DNA of 64,000 nt from Pogonophryne albipinna (Eukaryota; Chordata; Actinopteri; Perciformes; Artedidraconidae). The position numbers and the translations under genes are program-made. Under the pieces are notes generated by a model. That model had not been told where the DNA came from, searched no databases, and saw only the letters and a list, made by a program, of their open reading frames with translations. The DNA lies in assembly GCA_028583405.1 (NCBI GenBank), contig CM053253.1:6396451-6460450 (forward strand). The letters are read 5' to 3'. Shown here in pieces: positions 51,757 through 63,523 of this stretch (the first letter of the stretch is position 1; each line of letters starts with the position of its first letter).

Positions 51757-52860
51757 TCACTTTCCCCATCGGAAAACCTCAAGCGTCCAGAGCTCTGTGG
51801 GGAGACTGCATCTTGCAACGGAAGAGGCTGAGCAAGGTTTAAGAGAGACCTTGATGGTCCCTTCAAGGGAAAGGCTACCGGCAGGTTGTATCGCCGTAGC
51901 CTCATAATGGACAGTTTGGAGAGAGGCTTCATCCCCAAACGGGCTACTTAGTTGGTACGTGACCCCCACTTCATCACCCCTATCCATTCGCCTCTGCACC
52001 AGATAAGGCCCCTTCCAGTGGGGAGCCAGCTTGCGGCGGCTCTCAGTGGGATCATTTAACCACACCAAATCCCCCGGCTTCATATGGGACGTGCCATAGT
52101 CATAGTACGACTTCTGTTTGCTGCTTGCAGCAAAATTGTTATCCCTTGTCTGATCAAACGCCGCGTCCAAGCGTCTGAGAAGGCAACCAGCAAAGTCTTC
52201 CCGGGGACCTTGCTCCAGATCATCCCGCTTTGAACCCAGTAAAACATCCACAGGAGTCCTGGCCTCCCTGCCATGCGTGAGAAAATACGGCGTGAAGCCT
52301 GTGCTGGAATGTACACTGGTATTGTACGCAAACGCGACCTGTGACAGAAAAGAGTCCCACTCCCCCTCACATGATAGCAGAGATTTCGCCAACTGATCGA
52401 TAAGTGTCCTATTAAACCTCTCTACCATGCCATCAGACTTCGGATTGTAAGGCGTGGTGTGCGTCTTCTTCACACCTAACATTCCGCACAAATGCCTCAC
52501 AACATCTGATTCGAACTGTCTGCCAATATCAGTGTGCAGAGTTTCCATTACCCCATGCTCCAAGATGTAGTTCTGGAAGAGACACTCCGCGACCGTGGGG
52601 GCTTTTTGATCGGGGATGGCATACAGATTTACAAATGTTGTGAAATAGTCCTCAACAACCAACACATACCGGTTGCCTTTTGATGTGACCGGCAACTCCA
52701 GTATGTCAGCCGCCACACGCTGGAAAGGTCTAACTGCATGCGAAGTTCTCATGGGGGCATGGTCTCTGACAGGCATAACATTGGTCACACCATGATCGAA
52801 TGTCACTGTGCATGGAGGGCCAATAGCACACACTTCTTGCGCGTGCCAAAACGCGTTCAT
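51757..52860 (-). pseudogene. Integrase-coding remnant of the LTR element
   Basis: A 367-codon frame contains the integrase catalytic core, with Asp52, Asp111 and Glu147 of this frame in DDE spacing (35 residues between the last two). Flanking signatures are HTDIGRQFES and MVERFNRTL. A GPY/F-type segment (WKGPYLV) follows near residue 280, as in Ty3/gypsy integrases. The N-terminal zinc-binding part lies in a different frame to the right (52730-53056), so a frameshift separates them. Catalytic residues are intact, but without the upstream polyprotein it would not be made normally. Confidence 0.85.
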
Positions 52861-53056
52861 ACGCCAGGTGAGCAGTCAGTGGAGCACCATGCAAGTGTCC
52901 CAGGACCTCTGGAACTAAGACAGCAGGAACAACAACCTGAGTAGACTGCCCTGCCTCAGATAGCCAAACAACTCTACATAAAAGTCCCTCCACAAAAGTC
53001 AGCTGGGGAAACCCATGCCAAAGTCTCTTCACACCCCGACTAGCATCTTTTAACAT
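52730..53056 (-). pseudogene. Integrase zinc-binding (HHCC) remnant
   Basis: The frame holds HLHGAPLTAH and, 30 residues on, CDQCYAC, the HHCC zinc-binding pattern of retroelement integrases, with the YWPSM motif between. It overlaps the catalytic-core frame by about 130 bp in another phase, so one frameshift has occurred since this was a single polyprotein. Confidence 0.8.
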
Positions 53057-53620
53057 CTAGGAGGACGTTGGCCATGCTCCAGCCAGGCCAAAACTTGTCC
53101 GATGTCTGCATCCTTTTGCTGGAGCTCCCTAATACCGGAGCCATCATGTGACAGAGTGAAGATTAGGGTCTGGTCCACTGAAGACCCTGAGTCAGGAGAA
53201 GGAGGGCCTGAAATCCGTCCCTGGCCTTGGGCCGTGGCAGGAGTCCCCACAGCACACACATCACTAGGACCACTGTCCCCAGCGCCATGGAGAATTGTAC
53301 TCAAGGGAGCGGATGTGGCATCGAGACTGCCTGAATTCTCCAAAGCTTCAGGGGTGTCAGGCCTGCGTGAAAGGGCATCTGCATTTGTGTGTTTGGCCCC
53401 ACTCTTGTGCAGAATCACCCAGTCGTATGGGTCCAGCTCCAGAGCCCAACGGCTACGACGCCCCGTCCTGTCATTGTCAACCTGAAGTCGTCGCAGACCC
53501 AACAAAGGTTGGTGATCTGTAATAATTGTGAAGGGGAGAAGACCCAAGTAATGCCTGAAATTACGCACTGCCCACACTATCGCCCACAGCTCCCTGTCGT
53601 AGGTAGACCAACGCCGTTCA
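53050..53620 (-). pseudogene. RNase H C-terminal remnant of the LTR element
   Basis: Text beginning near 53610 (YDRELWAI in frame) and continuing with TDHQPL, WALELDPYDW and HTNADALSRRP is the C-terminal part of a Ty3-type RNase H, followed by a linker. No polymerase sequence precedes it. Immediately to the right lie the short leader and the primer-binding site, so the deletion breakpoint falls near 53625. Confidence 0.8.
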
Positions 53621-53660
53621 CAGAAAAAAATAATTCAAGAGCAGATAAAACACACTCCGA

Positions 53661-53674
53661 TACCGCTGCCACCA
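53661..53674 (-). other. Primer-binding site of the LTR element
   Basis: On the minus strand TGGTGGCAGCGGTA starts one base after the 5' LTR. It begins with TGG, the complement of a tRNA CCA end. I do not name the tRNA. Confidence 0.7.
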
Positions 53675-53675
53675 A

Positions 53676-53875
53676 TGTAACGTCCGAGGTGTTAAGGCTT
53701 CAATGATACTTCTGTGTAACAAAAACTCAGGAACTTAGTACTTTTTGGAGCGTCCCAGATAGCGTCTCCGTTTATTATTATCGAGTCACACCGGTCACAC
53801 ACCACGCTCTCCTTCACCACACCAGGACAGACTGCGCATGCTCACAACACATGAGCACTCAACCCAATGCTTACA
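53676..53875 (-). repeat. 5' LTR (200 bp)
   Basis: TGTAAC...CTTACA on the plus strand. It contains 'gtttattattatcgagtc', whose complement has a potential AATAAA-type signal. See the 3' LTR for differences. Confidence 0.93.
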
Positions 53876-53879
53876 CTAG

Positions 53880-54341
53880 CATTACGCAAACTAACATACT
53901 GCTTATTAATTTGTTGCATATTACACACTCAATCTGGTTGATGTTAGCCTTTAGCTCGAAGGCTAGGCATTAGTAAAGCCTCCCAGAGCTGCTAGCATAG
54001 CTGTTGACTCTGGTTGTTTTGTACAAAATCGCATAGGCCTACTAACATTATGTATAGGTTACTGACATACTACATATTAATGTACTGCATGTTACACACT
54101 GAATCTGTAATAACTGCTTACTGCCAACTACACTTATGACTAAATATGCTTTTATCATCTTTTTTGTGTTACAGGATTTTTAACCATGAATTTGGCTATT
54201 GAGCCACTATAAAATGAACATTTCTCATCATAAATGTAAATTATTTCTTCGTCTCAATTCAATGTTTGATGATGTTTCATAACAAATAAAAAATAAACGT
54301 AAATCTCATACTCAATGCTTGCTAATTTAGTAGGCTATACA
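53880..54341. repeat. Continuation of the composite repeat, second diverged unit
   Basis: 'agtaaagcctcccagagctg' and 'ctagcatagctgttgactct' (53970-54015) are a second copy of 'agtaaagcctcatggagctg' and 'ctagcatagctgtagattcc' (51150-51195). The host sequence on the two sides of the LTR insertion is therefore a diverged tandem duplication. The remainder, to 54341, is AT-rich non-coding. Confidence 0.6.
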
Positions 54342-54782
54342 CAACCCAGTCTCACGGCATTTCGTGTTATAGTCACAAAATTAATTTAATCTATTTTTGC
54401 ACTTTTTTCGTGTCACACAGAACGATTTTAAAAGCAATGTATTTCTATTGGTAGTATGTTTCGTGCCTGCACCACGTGTATTTTTTTCCGGCCGGGTCTT
54501 GGAATACCAGAAGCTGTGTGGTTCATAAAAACATTTTCTTACTCAATATCTTACCCTAACCCTTTTATTTAAAATTGTATAATGTCGGACTTTTTTTGCC
54601 GTCCGCGAGGAAAATAAATGGGGCTTGTTATTATTTGGTGCAGGCACGAAAGATACTATGTAGAAATACATTGCTTTTAAAATCATTCTGTCTGACATGA
54701 AATAAATGCGAAAATTGTGTTGGTGAACACGAATCAATAGATTAATTTCGTGACTATAACACGAAATGCAGTGAGACTGTTG
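54342..54782. mobile_element. Palindromic (foldback) MITE, about 440 bp
   Basis: The left arm AGTCTCACGGCATTTCGTGT is mirrored at the right by ACACGAAATGCAGTGAGACT. Complementarity continues through most of the element (TATAGTCAC / GTGACTATA; AATGTATTTCTA / TAGAAATACATT; CGTGCCTGCACC / GGTGCAGGCACG). CTATACA flanks it on both sides (54335-54341 and 54783-54789), a likely target duplication of at least 7 bp. Confidence 0.85.
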
Positions 54783-54789
54783 CTATACA

Positions 54790-57312
54790 ACAGGCCTGTT
54801 CTCTCAAAATCCACATACTCAGCATCTGGGACGCACTAGTATGTATAATATAAAACGTATGCAATTCTAACAGACCCAAAGTATCTTTTCGTTCTCTTGA
54901 AATCCACTGCTGTTGTGAAGATAAAAACTGTCCAGAGCTCTTCTGCCAGAGGGGGCGCTGTATATTTACCCCCCCCCCCCACCCTCCTATCTGCTCTACC
55001 TGCATGTGGAATAAGCCGAGCAGCACCTCACCTCTGTTTTTCTCCCAGTGTCAGAACTACACTTAAGTGCTGTTTCCGATACCCATGAGTAAGCCCCATA
55101 AAAGCTGCCCCATCGCCGCAGCGTTATTGTTTCTTGCGGATGATTGATTGATGGATGAGGGCTGACACTTCAATGAAGCCATTTTCACTGGCATCTCTAT
55201 CCGATGATGTGCAGCGTATATTTTCCATCCACGCCTCATTGCTCGCCTGTGTCATTCCTGGAACTTCATTTACACCATGTTCCCTGAAGGACCTTTTTTA
55301 GCCCCATCTCCCTTTTTCTCTGCCTGGCTCCTCTTTTTATCTCCTCTTTTTTCCATGCCATAAAATAATGCTATTTCTTGTCGACTCTGGAGGGGCCCCG
55401 GAATCATTTGCAGGGAATGATAAAACCAAAGGCATGGCGGGGTTATTTACAGGAAGTGTAACACTGACAGGGTCCCACTGTTTGGCTTTTTTCACTGTCA
55501 GATGCCAAGTCCATGCTGAGACAGGGCAGGGCTATGATATACATTACAAACACACACATACACACACACACACAATCATTTACTCTTATCTACACGAGCC
55601 AAATAGGGGCTTCCAGCGCTGCAGATTCTACCAAGATGTTGTCCAAATCTACCCGAAAAACATGTTAAAGTATATTAGTTGGATGACAGTGTGATTGAGG
55701 TGCCTTCACTGAGACAATTGGCTGTTTTTGCTCATATGGGGAGCAGATGGTAAGCAGGCATCAGTGCGGCAGGCTTTCTGGGATGACAGCCATGAGATTC
55801 CCCCTCAGGTGCCATTGGAGCCCCTTTAGAAAGGGAGAGTGATTGGTGGGACATGGCACCTCCTAAGCAACTGTTTTTCCTGAGTTTCCGCCTCTTACAG
55901 TTCTAATCAACAAGCTACGGTGCAGAATACGTACAATGTCACCGAGGACATTATCTACTCCCTTTTCTGCAGCAATATGGAAAACAGTTTATTTATTTCC
56001 AACGATAATGTGCTTTATAAGACATTCAAAACCATGAGATTGTCTATCAAAATGATTGCACAACAATCCATTACTTAGCATATATAAGCAGTATAAAACA
56101 ATTAATACATGGGAGAGATCTTTAGTTTTTAAAAGTGTATCTTTAGTTTTTAAAAGTGTATTTATTTAACTTTATATTTTGTAATCAAACATTCAGAAAC
56201 TGAGTATCAACCAGTTATGATTGCCTCATAAATTACATTATAGCACATAACAAATACATAATTACACATGTCTTTATGTTCTAATGAGGGGAAGTTAATT
56301 TACCCTCTGGTCTAAACATGTTGTAACGAATACAAACGGTCCAGTTTTCAGATACTAACAGATCTGCCTGGAGGTTACATTCAGATGCTAATGTCATATA
56401 TTTAACCACCACTTTTATGAGAAACTCATTTGTAGCATCTGCCTTTCAGCACCTTGAGATGGAAACACAGTGGACAGAGGGGGGGGGGGAGAGAGAGGAC
56501 ATAATGCACAGTTGAACACATGATGCATTTACTGTGGTTGTGTGTCTGTGTGTGTGTGTGTCTGTGTGTGTCTGTGTGAGCTTGACCTTGGCTGCTACAG
56601 GACATTTTGGTTCATCAGGAAAGATGATTGTTTCCTTTAAAAGATATTAAGAGGACTGTGTCTAAAGGAAACTGACATGGCTCCCTGCATCCCTGATGGT
56701 TTCCACTCCGTTTCTTTTATAGTCACTCAGTCGGTATGAGAATAGTGTCCCACCACAGTATTTATACATTAGGCAAGGTCTCCGTCTCCAGAAACAAGAG
56801 AGGAGACGTGATTGGCCCCGGAGTATAATTTCTCCTGTGTCTACATTGGCGTGTCATCCTTTATCAATAATCACCTTGGAGGGAGAGCAGCTCTTGTTCC
56901 AGGGAGATTGACCTCTGTGGTGATGAGGGTACGTGGACGGTGGTCATCCGTTACCACAACCCATAGTAGACCCTGTTTAATATCTGCAGATGGGGGGGGG
57001 GGGGGGGGTCTGGGATCAGCCCTCCTGTAGCTCATGCTGAGATCAGAGTGGGACCACATGCAGGATCTGTCACCACTACATGAAACCATTCACCATGTGC
57101 CTGGTAAAAAGAAAGAAGACAGACAGAAGTCAAGTTTACACCCAAAAGTACAATTGAATTAATAGGGTTGTAAAACCTACGTTCAACATTATTCACATTT
57201 TTCTAAATAAAGTATGTTAGTATGTACAATAAGGAATACGTACAAAACAAAGAACAGTTGATATAAAACGGTTGTCCTCACATTGTATTGCATCCCGACT
57301 CACACAAGCATG
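54790..57312. other. Gene-poor region with simple repeats, candidate regulatory DNA
   Basis: No supported exon. Simple repeats include C12 at 54969-54980, CA-rich 55551-55575, a 21-bp tandem pair (unit ATCTTTAGTTTTTAAAAGTG, 56116-56158), TGTG-rich 56538-56578 and a G17 run at 56992-57008. Complex stretches at 55100-55540 and 55680-55960 look unique and could be conserved non-coding elements. Confidence 0.4.
56992..57008. repeat. Poly-G tract (G17)
   Basis: An uninterrupted run of 17 G. Potentially length-polymorphic, and sensitive to sequencing error. Confidence 0.9.
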
Positions 57313-57480
57313 TCAGAATCAGAAACAGGTTTATTACCAGGTAGGTTGACACGTACGAGGTATTTGACTTGGTGTCGTGGTGCATATATACAAGTAAATA
57401 AAAAAACACAGATAGAGAACTATTATAAGAAAACTATAATAACATACAAAATACTAAAAAAGATAGTAAAATAAAATATA
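57313..57480 (+). repeat. Teleost repeat (GAATCAGAAACAGGTTTATT type)
   Basis: 'cagaatcagaaacaggttta', 'ccaggtaggttgacacgtac', 'gaggtatttgacttggtgtc' and an A-rich tail match one of the most frequent short teleost retroposed repeats. Confidence 0.65.
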
Positions 57481-59527
57481 GCAGTATTTACAATGCAATG
57501 TACATACTACATACTGTCTTAGTTTTGAGTGTTAACATGCTAACATTTGTTAACTGGCCCTAAACAATGTACACAATACGATACAAATGAAGGATGAACA
57601 CGAAAGAATTAAAGAAAAAGAAACAGAAACAGAAATTAATGCTTCTTCCCATCCACTATTATGCGATTTTATGCAATTTCTTAACCTGGAGGACTATTTT
57701 ACCTTCACAGAAAAAACCGGCAAAACAATGACATCATTCAAAAAAAAAATTCTAACCTTAAACTGTGAAAACAATGTCCACTTGAATGGAAATATAACAT
57801 TTCTGTTTGTTTTATGTATAAATATGAGGAATAAGAACTGTATGAAACAATACAAATACTTTCCCATCGTGCTTTGTCTCATTTTGCTTTAACTGTATCA
57901 CCTTTTTCAACTTTTATAGCAATAGCTTGAGATTCTATTAACATTTTCTGCATTTCACCGGCTTTTGTTATGCACAAATTGAAAATGTGCATACAAAGTG
58001 GTGGATGGAGATGCATTTATAGTCCCTTGCATAAAAAGTGGGTATGCTGTGACCTGTATTTTCTATCTAAATACATACCTTAAAGCCATTATCTGATTGC
58101 AGTACATTTACATGTATTCTATGTGGTGGTTTAATGCAGAAAAACAACGTAGGAGGAGCAGCCAGATCTGTGCAGGGAGGAGCGAGGAAGTAACGCATCC
58201 ATTGCACAAAGCAATAGCCCTCCTCTTCTAATGCAATGCGACACTGAATACTACACACAGAGAAACAAGTAACCTCAAATTGGGTTATTCTTCCTACCTG
58301 CCAGTAATCCAGTTGATAAGCACTATACATGTAGATTTCTGGGGAGCAGAGAAATCAGATTACCCTGAGCTGAACTGGGATTTTCAGTCTAAATTGGCTG
58401 TTGTTCCTCTGGTCTCTCATTCTATCTGGATGAATGAGGGGGAATAAATGATTTGACTTTGCACCAGATAAATTGTTTGTGCAGGAGCACACATAAAGAA
58501 AACACTGGGTTTATTTAGCATACAGAGATGCAGTACATATACATTTAATGCTAAAACACAAGTTTAAAAATCTACAAATGGTTGGAGGATTCATGTAAAG
58601 TTGTCTCTGTGATATTTGGAAAGATAAACTCATTTAGAGGCAACGCTTCTGCAGTGTTTCTTCACCCATCACCCAAACACAGGTGGTACTTCTCAATGTA
58701 TAACTGTTTAGTTTTGCAAAGGTTAAGCTTAGCATATACTGGAGGAAATGTAATAAACTGAAACTATTCAGACTTTCTGAAAAGCCAGTCTTGAATGAAT
58801 TTAACAAACCAAACCAGGATAAATCTGTTTCATAAAGCCAACCCTAACCCAGAACTGATGAAATCAGACTCATTTTAGTCTGGTTAAACAAGATTTAGAG
58901 TCCACGTTTAGCAGCTATTTGAGGCTGCACTAGGCACGACAAAGCTTTGAGCTAAACGCTATTGTTAGCGTCGCAACATGCGAATGATGAAAACGCTAAC
59001 AGGCTGGTGTTTAGCAGGTCTAATGTTTTACTATGTTCAAGTGTTGCGTGTTAGCATGCTAACATTTGATAATCAGCACTAAACAATGTTCAATTATCAT
59101 AAGATATCAATTTAGGATAAATAAAAAGCTGGAGTTATGCTATAAACAAACAACATCCTGGTCACATGGCTGCGTGTCGCCATCACTAAGCTAAAGTCGG
59201 ACTCGTGTCAGTGTGATGACGATAAGTAGTTCACGTAGACACTTCTTTGCATCTGCCTTTTTTATGACACATGGAAGCTTCGGTTATTCACATGTTTGTG
59301 TTCACTTCAGACCTTATTTCAGGCTTGTAACCACAAACACGTTTAAAATACCATTGACTTCGAGACAATGGAACCGGAAGTGTAACATGCTACGTTTTTT
59401 CTGGGTTTTAAGACTCATTACGGCACCACTCTATAGCAACAGACTATAACCTACACTTAAATAAGTAGACCTGGCTTAACTTGTAATCTTGCTTTATGAT
59501 GAAGACCATCGTTCATATTATCAAAGA
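57481..59527. other. Non-coding spacer with GTTAGCATGCTAAC remnants
   Basis: TAACATGCTAACATTTG at 57530 and TTAGCATGCTAACATTTG at 59050 are fragments of the composite repeat seen near 51 kb. Frames here (57587-57892, 59213-59449) have no domain. 58300-58700 looks unique. Confidence 0.4.
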
Positions 59528-59535
59528 CCACAGAC

Positions 59536-60016
59536 CATACTTGCCAACCTTGAGACCTCCGAAATCGGGAGCATTTCAAAACCACCACGGGGGGGGGATG
59601 GGGGTGTTAGTGGATCGCCGGAGCTGTATTAGATTAACATTAACATGCTTATTGTAGTTGTAAGTGCACTGCCTTGCGGCCTGTAGCACCATCCTTGATG
59701 GAGCATATGTGGGCTGGACCTGTATTTTTCAGGAAAGGAGTGAGCAGAGGGTCGAGTTGTCGATTCTTGTTCTGTTTTCTGTGACTATCTGCCTCACCCT
59801 CTCAGACTTTCAGTTGCGCACGCTACTAAAGAGACGCGCTACCATGGAAACCAAACAATGGTGTAGCTGTAAAGTCCGAGTGGAAACAGTCCTGAATAAA
59901 TCTGATTTTGTCAGAAATCGGGAGAAATGCGGGAGAAATATGACGCCGGGAGGAAACCGGGAGAGGGCAATAAAATCGGGAGTCTCCCGCGAAAATCGGG
60001 AGGGTTGGCAAGTATG
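59536..60016. mobile_element. hAT-type MITE (481 bp) with 8-bp duplication
   Basis: The left end CATACTTGCCAACCT and the right end AGGGTTGGCAAGTATG are inverted repeats. The flanks are CCACAGAC at 59528-59535 and CCACAGAC at 60017-60024, a perfect 8-bp target duplication as made by hAT transposases. Internal CGGGAG motifs cluster near both ends (subterminal repeats, possible transposase-binding sites). The plus-strand frame 59664-60143 runs out of the element and is not a gene. Confidence 0.88.
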
Positions 60017-60024
60017 CCACAGAC

Positions 60025-61625
60025 ACACAAAGAGATGTACACGTGCAGAGTCTGCAATCCCTTTGTTTGAGGAAAGATGCATCCAAAACATAATAGCTCG
60101 AATGAATATAGATTACATTCTAACATGTACCTTTTGTCAGTGATGATACATTTGACTCTCTGTGGAAAAGTTTAGCCAGAACACATTAGTATTCGAGCAT
60201 TTATGTGGCTCCTACATCAGTGCATGTGTGACATGCATGTAACACCTCAGCATGATTTATGCCCTAAACTGCAGTTTCTCTGCATGGCAAATAGCTGGAG
60301 TTTCAGCCTCTCCTCTGCTGTTTTTATATTGTCTAACATGACACATGAATCCCTGGTGGCTGTGGAAATCAGACAACCCAGGTGCAACACTAATATCCTC
60401 CCAGTATCCAAACATTTCCTTTAAAAGTAACTGGCACACTGGGGCCCATAAATTAAAGCTGAACGCTGCTCAAGATGTCTGGCTTCCAATAAGACCGTAC
60501 CCAGAGCAATAAACTTTGACATTGCTGCTTGAAAAATGCCTGCCCTTTTTCATTGTCAAGTGTTACAAATTGATGAAATGAGTTCATCGATGTTCCCTGG
60601 TCATTATCTCTCCAGTGGCACTTTGTTTTACAGACAGTGGGAAAAGGGACAGTGCAGATTAGAGGCCCAGGCACAGTTTATCAAACAAAATCTAATATCA
60701 TCCATAAGAGAGGAATCTGGAAATCAATACTTCATTACTAAATTGTTAGTGGGGATGAAGAGTAATTGTGTGAGTTCAGAGATGTGTCTCGGCTGCCGGG
60801 GCATAGGAAGTTCAATGTCACCCGGGAAGTGATAAGTAAAGGCACTGATGGGAAGAAACATTTCTGTAATGGGGGGTGCTGGAGGAGGGCAGTGGCCTGA
60901 GCAAAGAACAGACAATAGACACTGGTTTGCCATTGATTGGCTCAGCTATAAAGATGGAGAGGTTTAAAGAGCCAGAGAAATGGAGGAGAGGGGAAAAAGA
61001 GTCCACCTTCTGAATTTACCCTTGTCTTGTCACCAGTTTTTTGCCCATTGCGGAAAGTCTTTTTCTGTGGTCACTCCGATCAATCGTGCACTACATTTGC
61101 ATCCTGACAGAGATAAGTGCAATGCTACAACAGTCCCTCTGCGAAAAACTGGAAGACCGCTTGATGACATGGCCATTACCGCCGGTTTGTCTTTCAAATG
61201 GCTTTGTGTTAATGAACGCTAATAAATAACATTGATGATTAATCCTAGTCGTCGCTGCGTGTTCTGTAATGTTTACAGTTACTGTACAGCGGGCGTTCTG
61301 TGAGGTGTTTGATCTCAGCTCAGCCCTGCAGCTCTGCTTTTGTTCCCACTGTGTGCGAGGTCACATCAGAGCAATGAGCACATCACCTCCATGCAGCCCG
61401 GCGCAGCCTCATCCCTCTAAAAGCTCGTGTCTCTGGACTCCCTCTGACCTGTTCCCCTGCCTCGCCGTGTTCAGCCATGCAAATCAGAGTGCCTTCAGTT
61501 TGAACATTCATAAGCCCAACCTGCAGCCTGTGTTCGGAGCCGGTGGGAGCTCAGAGGGCAGCGAGACGGAGAACGGTGACTTTTGGGTTTTTCGGTGAAA
61601 ACTAATGCATTGGTGGAGATGTTAG
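60025..61625. other. Non-coding spacer, candidate conserved elements
   Basis: Unique-looking, balanced sequence (60170-61250) with no splice-supported coding potential. The 60536-60832 and 60980-61222 frames overlap opposing frames and lack domains. Plausible regulatory DNA of the znf217-tshz2 interval, unproven. Confidence 0.35.
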
Positions 61626-61629
61626 TTTC

Positions 61630-61805
61630 AAGGTTTCAAGGCTTTTATCGTCATGTGTGCTTAGCTACAGTGTAGGTAACAGGCTCCTCTAACAGTGAAC
61701 ACAATAAAACAGATAAAATAGTGCAAGTAAATACAATAAAATATAATATAATAGAAACAGTGCAGAATAGTCTATATACAGAAATTGGAATATTGATATA
61801 TGAGT
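61630..61805 (+). repeat. Dispersed repeat family A, copy 4 (longest direct copy)
   Basis: 'ttcaaggcttttatcgtcat', 'gtgtgcttagctacagtgta', 'cacaataaaacagataaaat' and 'gaaacagtgcagaatagtct' continue to 'ggaatattgatatatga', mirroring the whole of 10319-10535. Comparison defines a unit of about 175-215 bp. Confidence 0.75.
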
Positions 61806-63523
61806 TGCAAACAGATGAATGTTATGGATGTTCTTTCAGAAGTTCAGGTGTTTAACAGTCTGCACTAAACCAGATGGGGAATGTTCAAAATGTTACGTTT
61901 ACTTATTTAACATGTGCATTTATTTGTTCATTTGCAGGGTTTGGAAAGGAGGGTTTACTTTAAAAAGTAATCTGTTACAAATACTAGTTATCTTTAAAAC
62001 ATTTTGTATCAATACTTAGTATATGTATCACAGCATAAAAGTAAGTAAACCTGATTACTTTCATGACTTTTCGATTTACCTTAACATCAAATGCAATAAT
62101 GTAATGTATAGAACAGAGGACATGAGGACACAACAGAGGATGTTTTAATTAACACTTGTTTAAAAGGACATAATTTTCAGGTACATATTGTAACATGTTT
62201 AAATGCTTTAATGTTCAAAAAGGTCTTTATTGTAATTTTTTATCAGATGACATACAGGATGTACAAAAACGTTACAAGTTAGCAAAGATTATTATTTACA
62301 TCCATAGTCCTTTGGCAGGTAACAAAAACTGAAATATAATAAGTCACAATATACATGTACACATATACGACATACAAATAAAAAGGACAAACTACTACAT
62401 TTAACTTCATTCTTTTAGAGCCATTTTGGAGATTTTCTTCCCTTTGTTCTTTGATAAAGTGGGATTTTAAATAGAACCAATTAAGCCTGGAACAAATGAT
62501 TATTATGTTTAATTAATCTGTCGGTTATTTTTCCACTGAATTGACTCATTTCTTTGTCTATAAAACGTCACAAAATAGTTATTATACCCATCAATACCCG
62601 CAGTAGCCCAGGGTGACATATTGAGATGGCTTGTTTTGTCCCATATTCTATTAACAATCATACAACATTCAGAAAGGCTCAAAGTACTCCCAATTTAGAA
62701 GCTGGAGCCAGCAAATGTTTACGTGACAAATGACTTAATCTACTTACTGATTATGAAAAGTGTTATTAAAGGATCAGTTTACACGTCATGGAGATTACTG
62801 CAGAGCCTGAGAAATCAACCCTGATGATGCTATAAGGGTATTTTAGGTTTGAGACCTTAAATAATTGACAGAAACGACAGTAAATGGATTAAGAAAGATG
62901 AGGGCATTTAACAGGCAGAGAAACACTAATGAAAGTTGCGTTGTATTATGAGAATTGATTCAGCGTTTTTGAAGTTTGACACTGCAGAACATAAGTCAGG
63001 GTATCTCGCCCTTTGCTGAACCACTTTTTACAACAATTGGTATAGTCGCTCTCACAAGTCAACCAAAGAATAACACAAACAACACTTGCCCACATTTTGT
63101 TAATAATGATTTCAAATGATCAGATAATGAGTTAACCAATGTGTTTAAATGTCTCTTGATTTCAACAATCAAATCCATTTAGTTTATGAATATTATATGT
63201 GGATGAAGAAAAGGAGACAGGTTGAAAAAGGTTCTGTAAATAGCATTTTATATGTTTTTGCCCCATTTGGACTGCAAACACAACACTGGCATCATATTGT
63301 AAGTTCAAATGGAGAATTTGTCAGCTAACAGTTGCTCATTTATAAGTCCAGCCGTCACAAAGCAACTTTAATCGTTTTTTAGGAATTGCCTTTCTGTCCG
63401 CCTGATGTTTGTCCACTAAAACGCTAATTTTAGCTCTTTTTTTGTCTCTACCATCTCCTTATGGAAATATCAGGCTGTTTAGCAGCTACATTCTCCAATT
63501 AATGTATCATCTAGTCTCTTATG
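61806..63523. other. Non-coding spacer with repeat fragments
   Basis: Near 61950-62040 a text 'aaaaagtaatctgttacaaa' resembles another common teleost repeat. 62170-62350 has 'aatgctttaatgttcaaaa' (a phrase of the AAAGGTCCCAT MITE family) and a TTTATTG-rich stretch. No gene is recognised. Confidence 0.4.

Larger units (their letters stand above)
51219..53875 (-). mobile_element. Ty3/gypsy-type LTR retrotransposon, internally deleted
   Basis: Two LTRs (51219-51407 and 53676-53875) flank a 2.27-kb interior read on the minus strand. Each LTR begins TGT and ends ACA. The element is flanked by CTAG. A primer-binding site and a polypurine tract are in place. The interior order is RNase H remnant, integrase zinc-binding region, integrase core and GPY/F region, which fits Ty3/gypsy. 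The gag, protease and reverse transcriptase segments are absent: only some 50 bp separate the primer-binding site from RNase H coding. The remaining frame is broken by shifts near 53050 and 52800, so the copy cannot transpose by itself. The near-identical LTRs imply a recent insertion. Confidence 0.92.

Noticed and set aside
59664..60143. 159-codon plus-strand frame
   Set aside because: It crosses the terminus and target duplication of the 481-bp hAT MITE and has no homology that I recognise.
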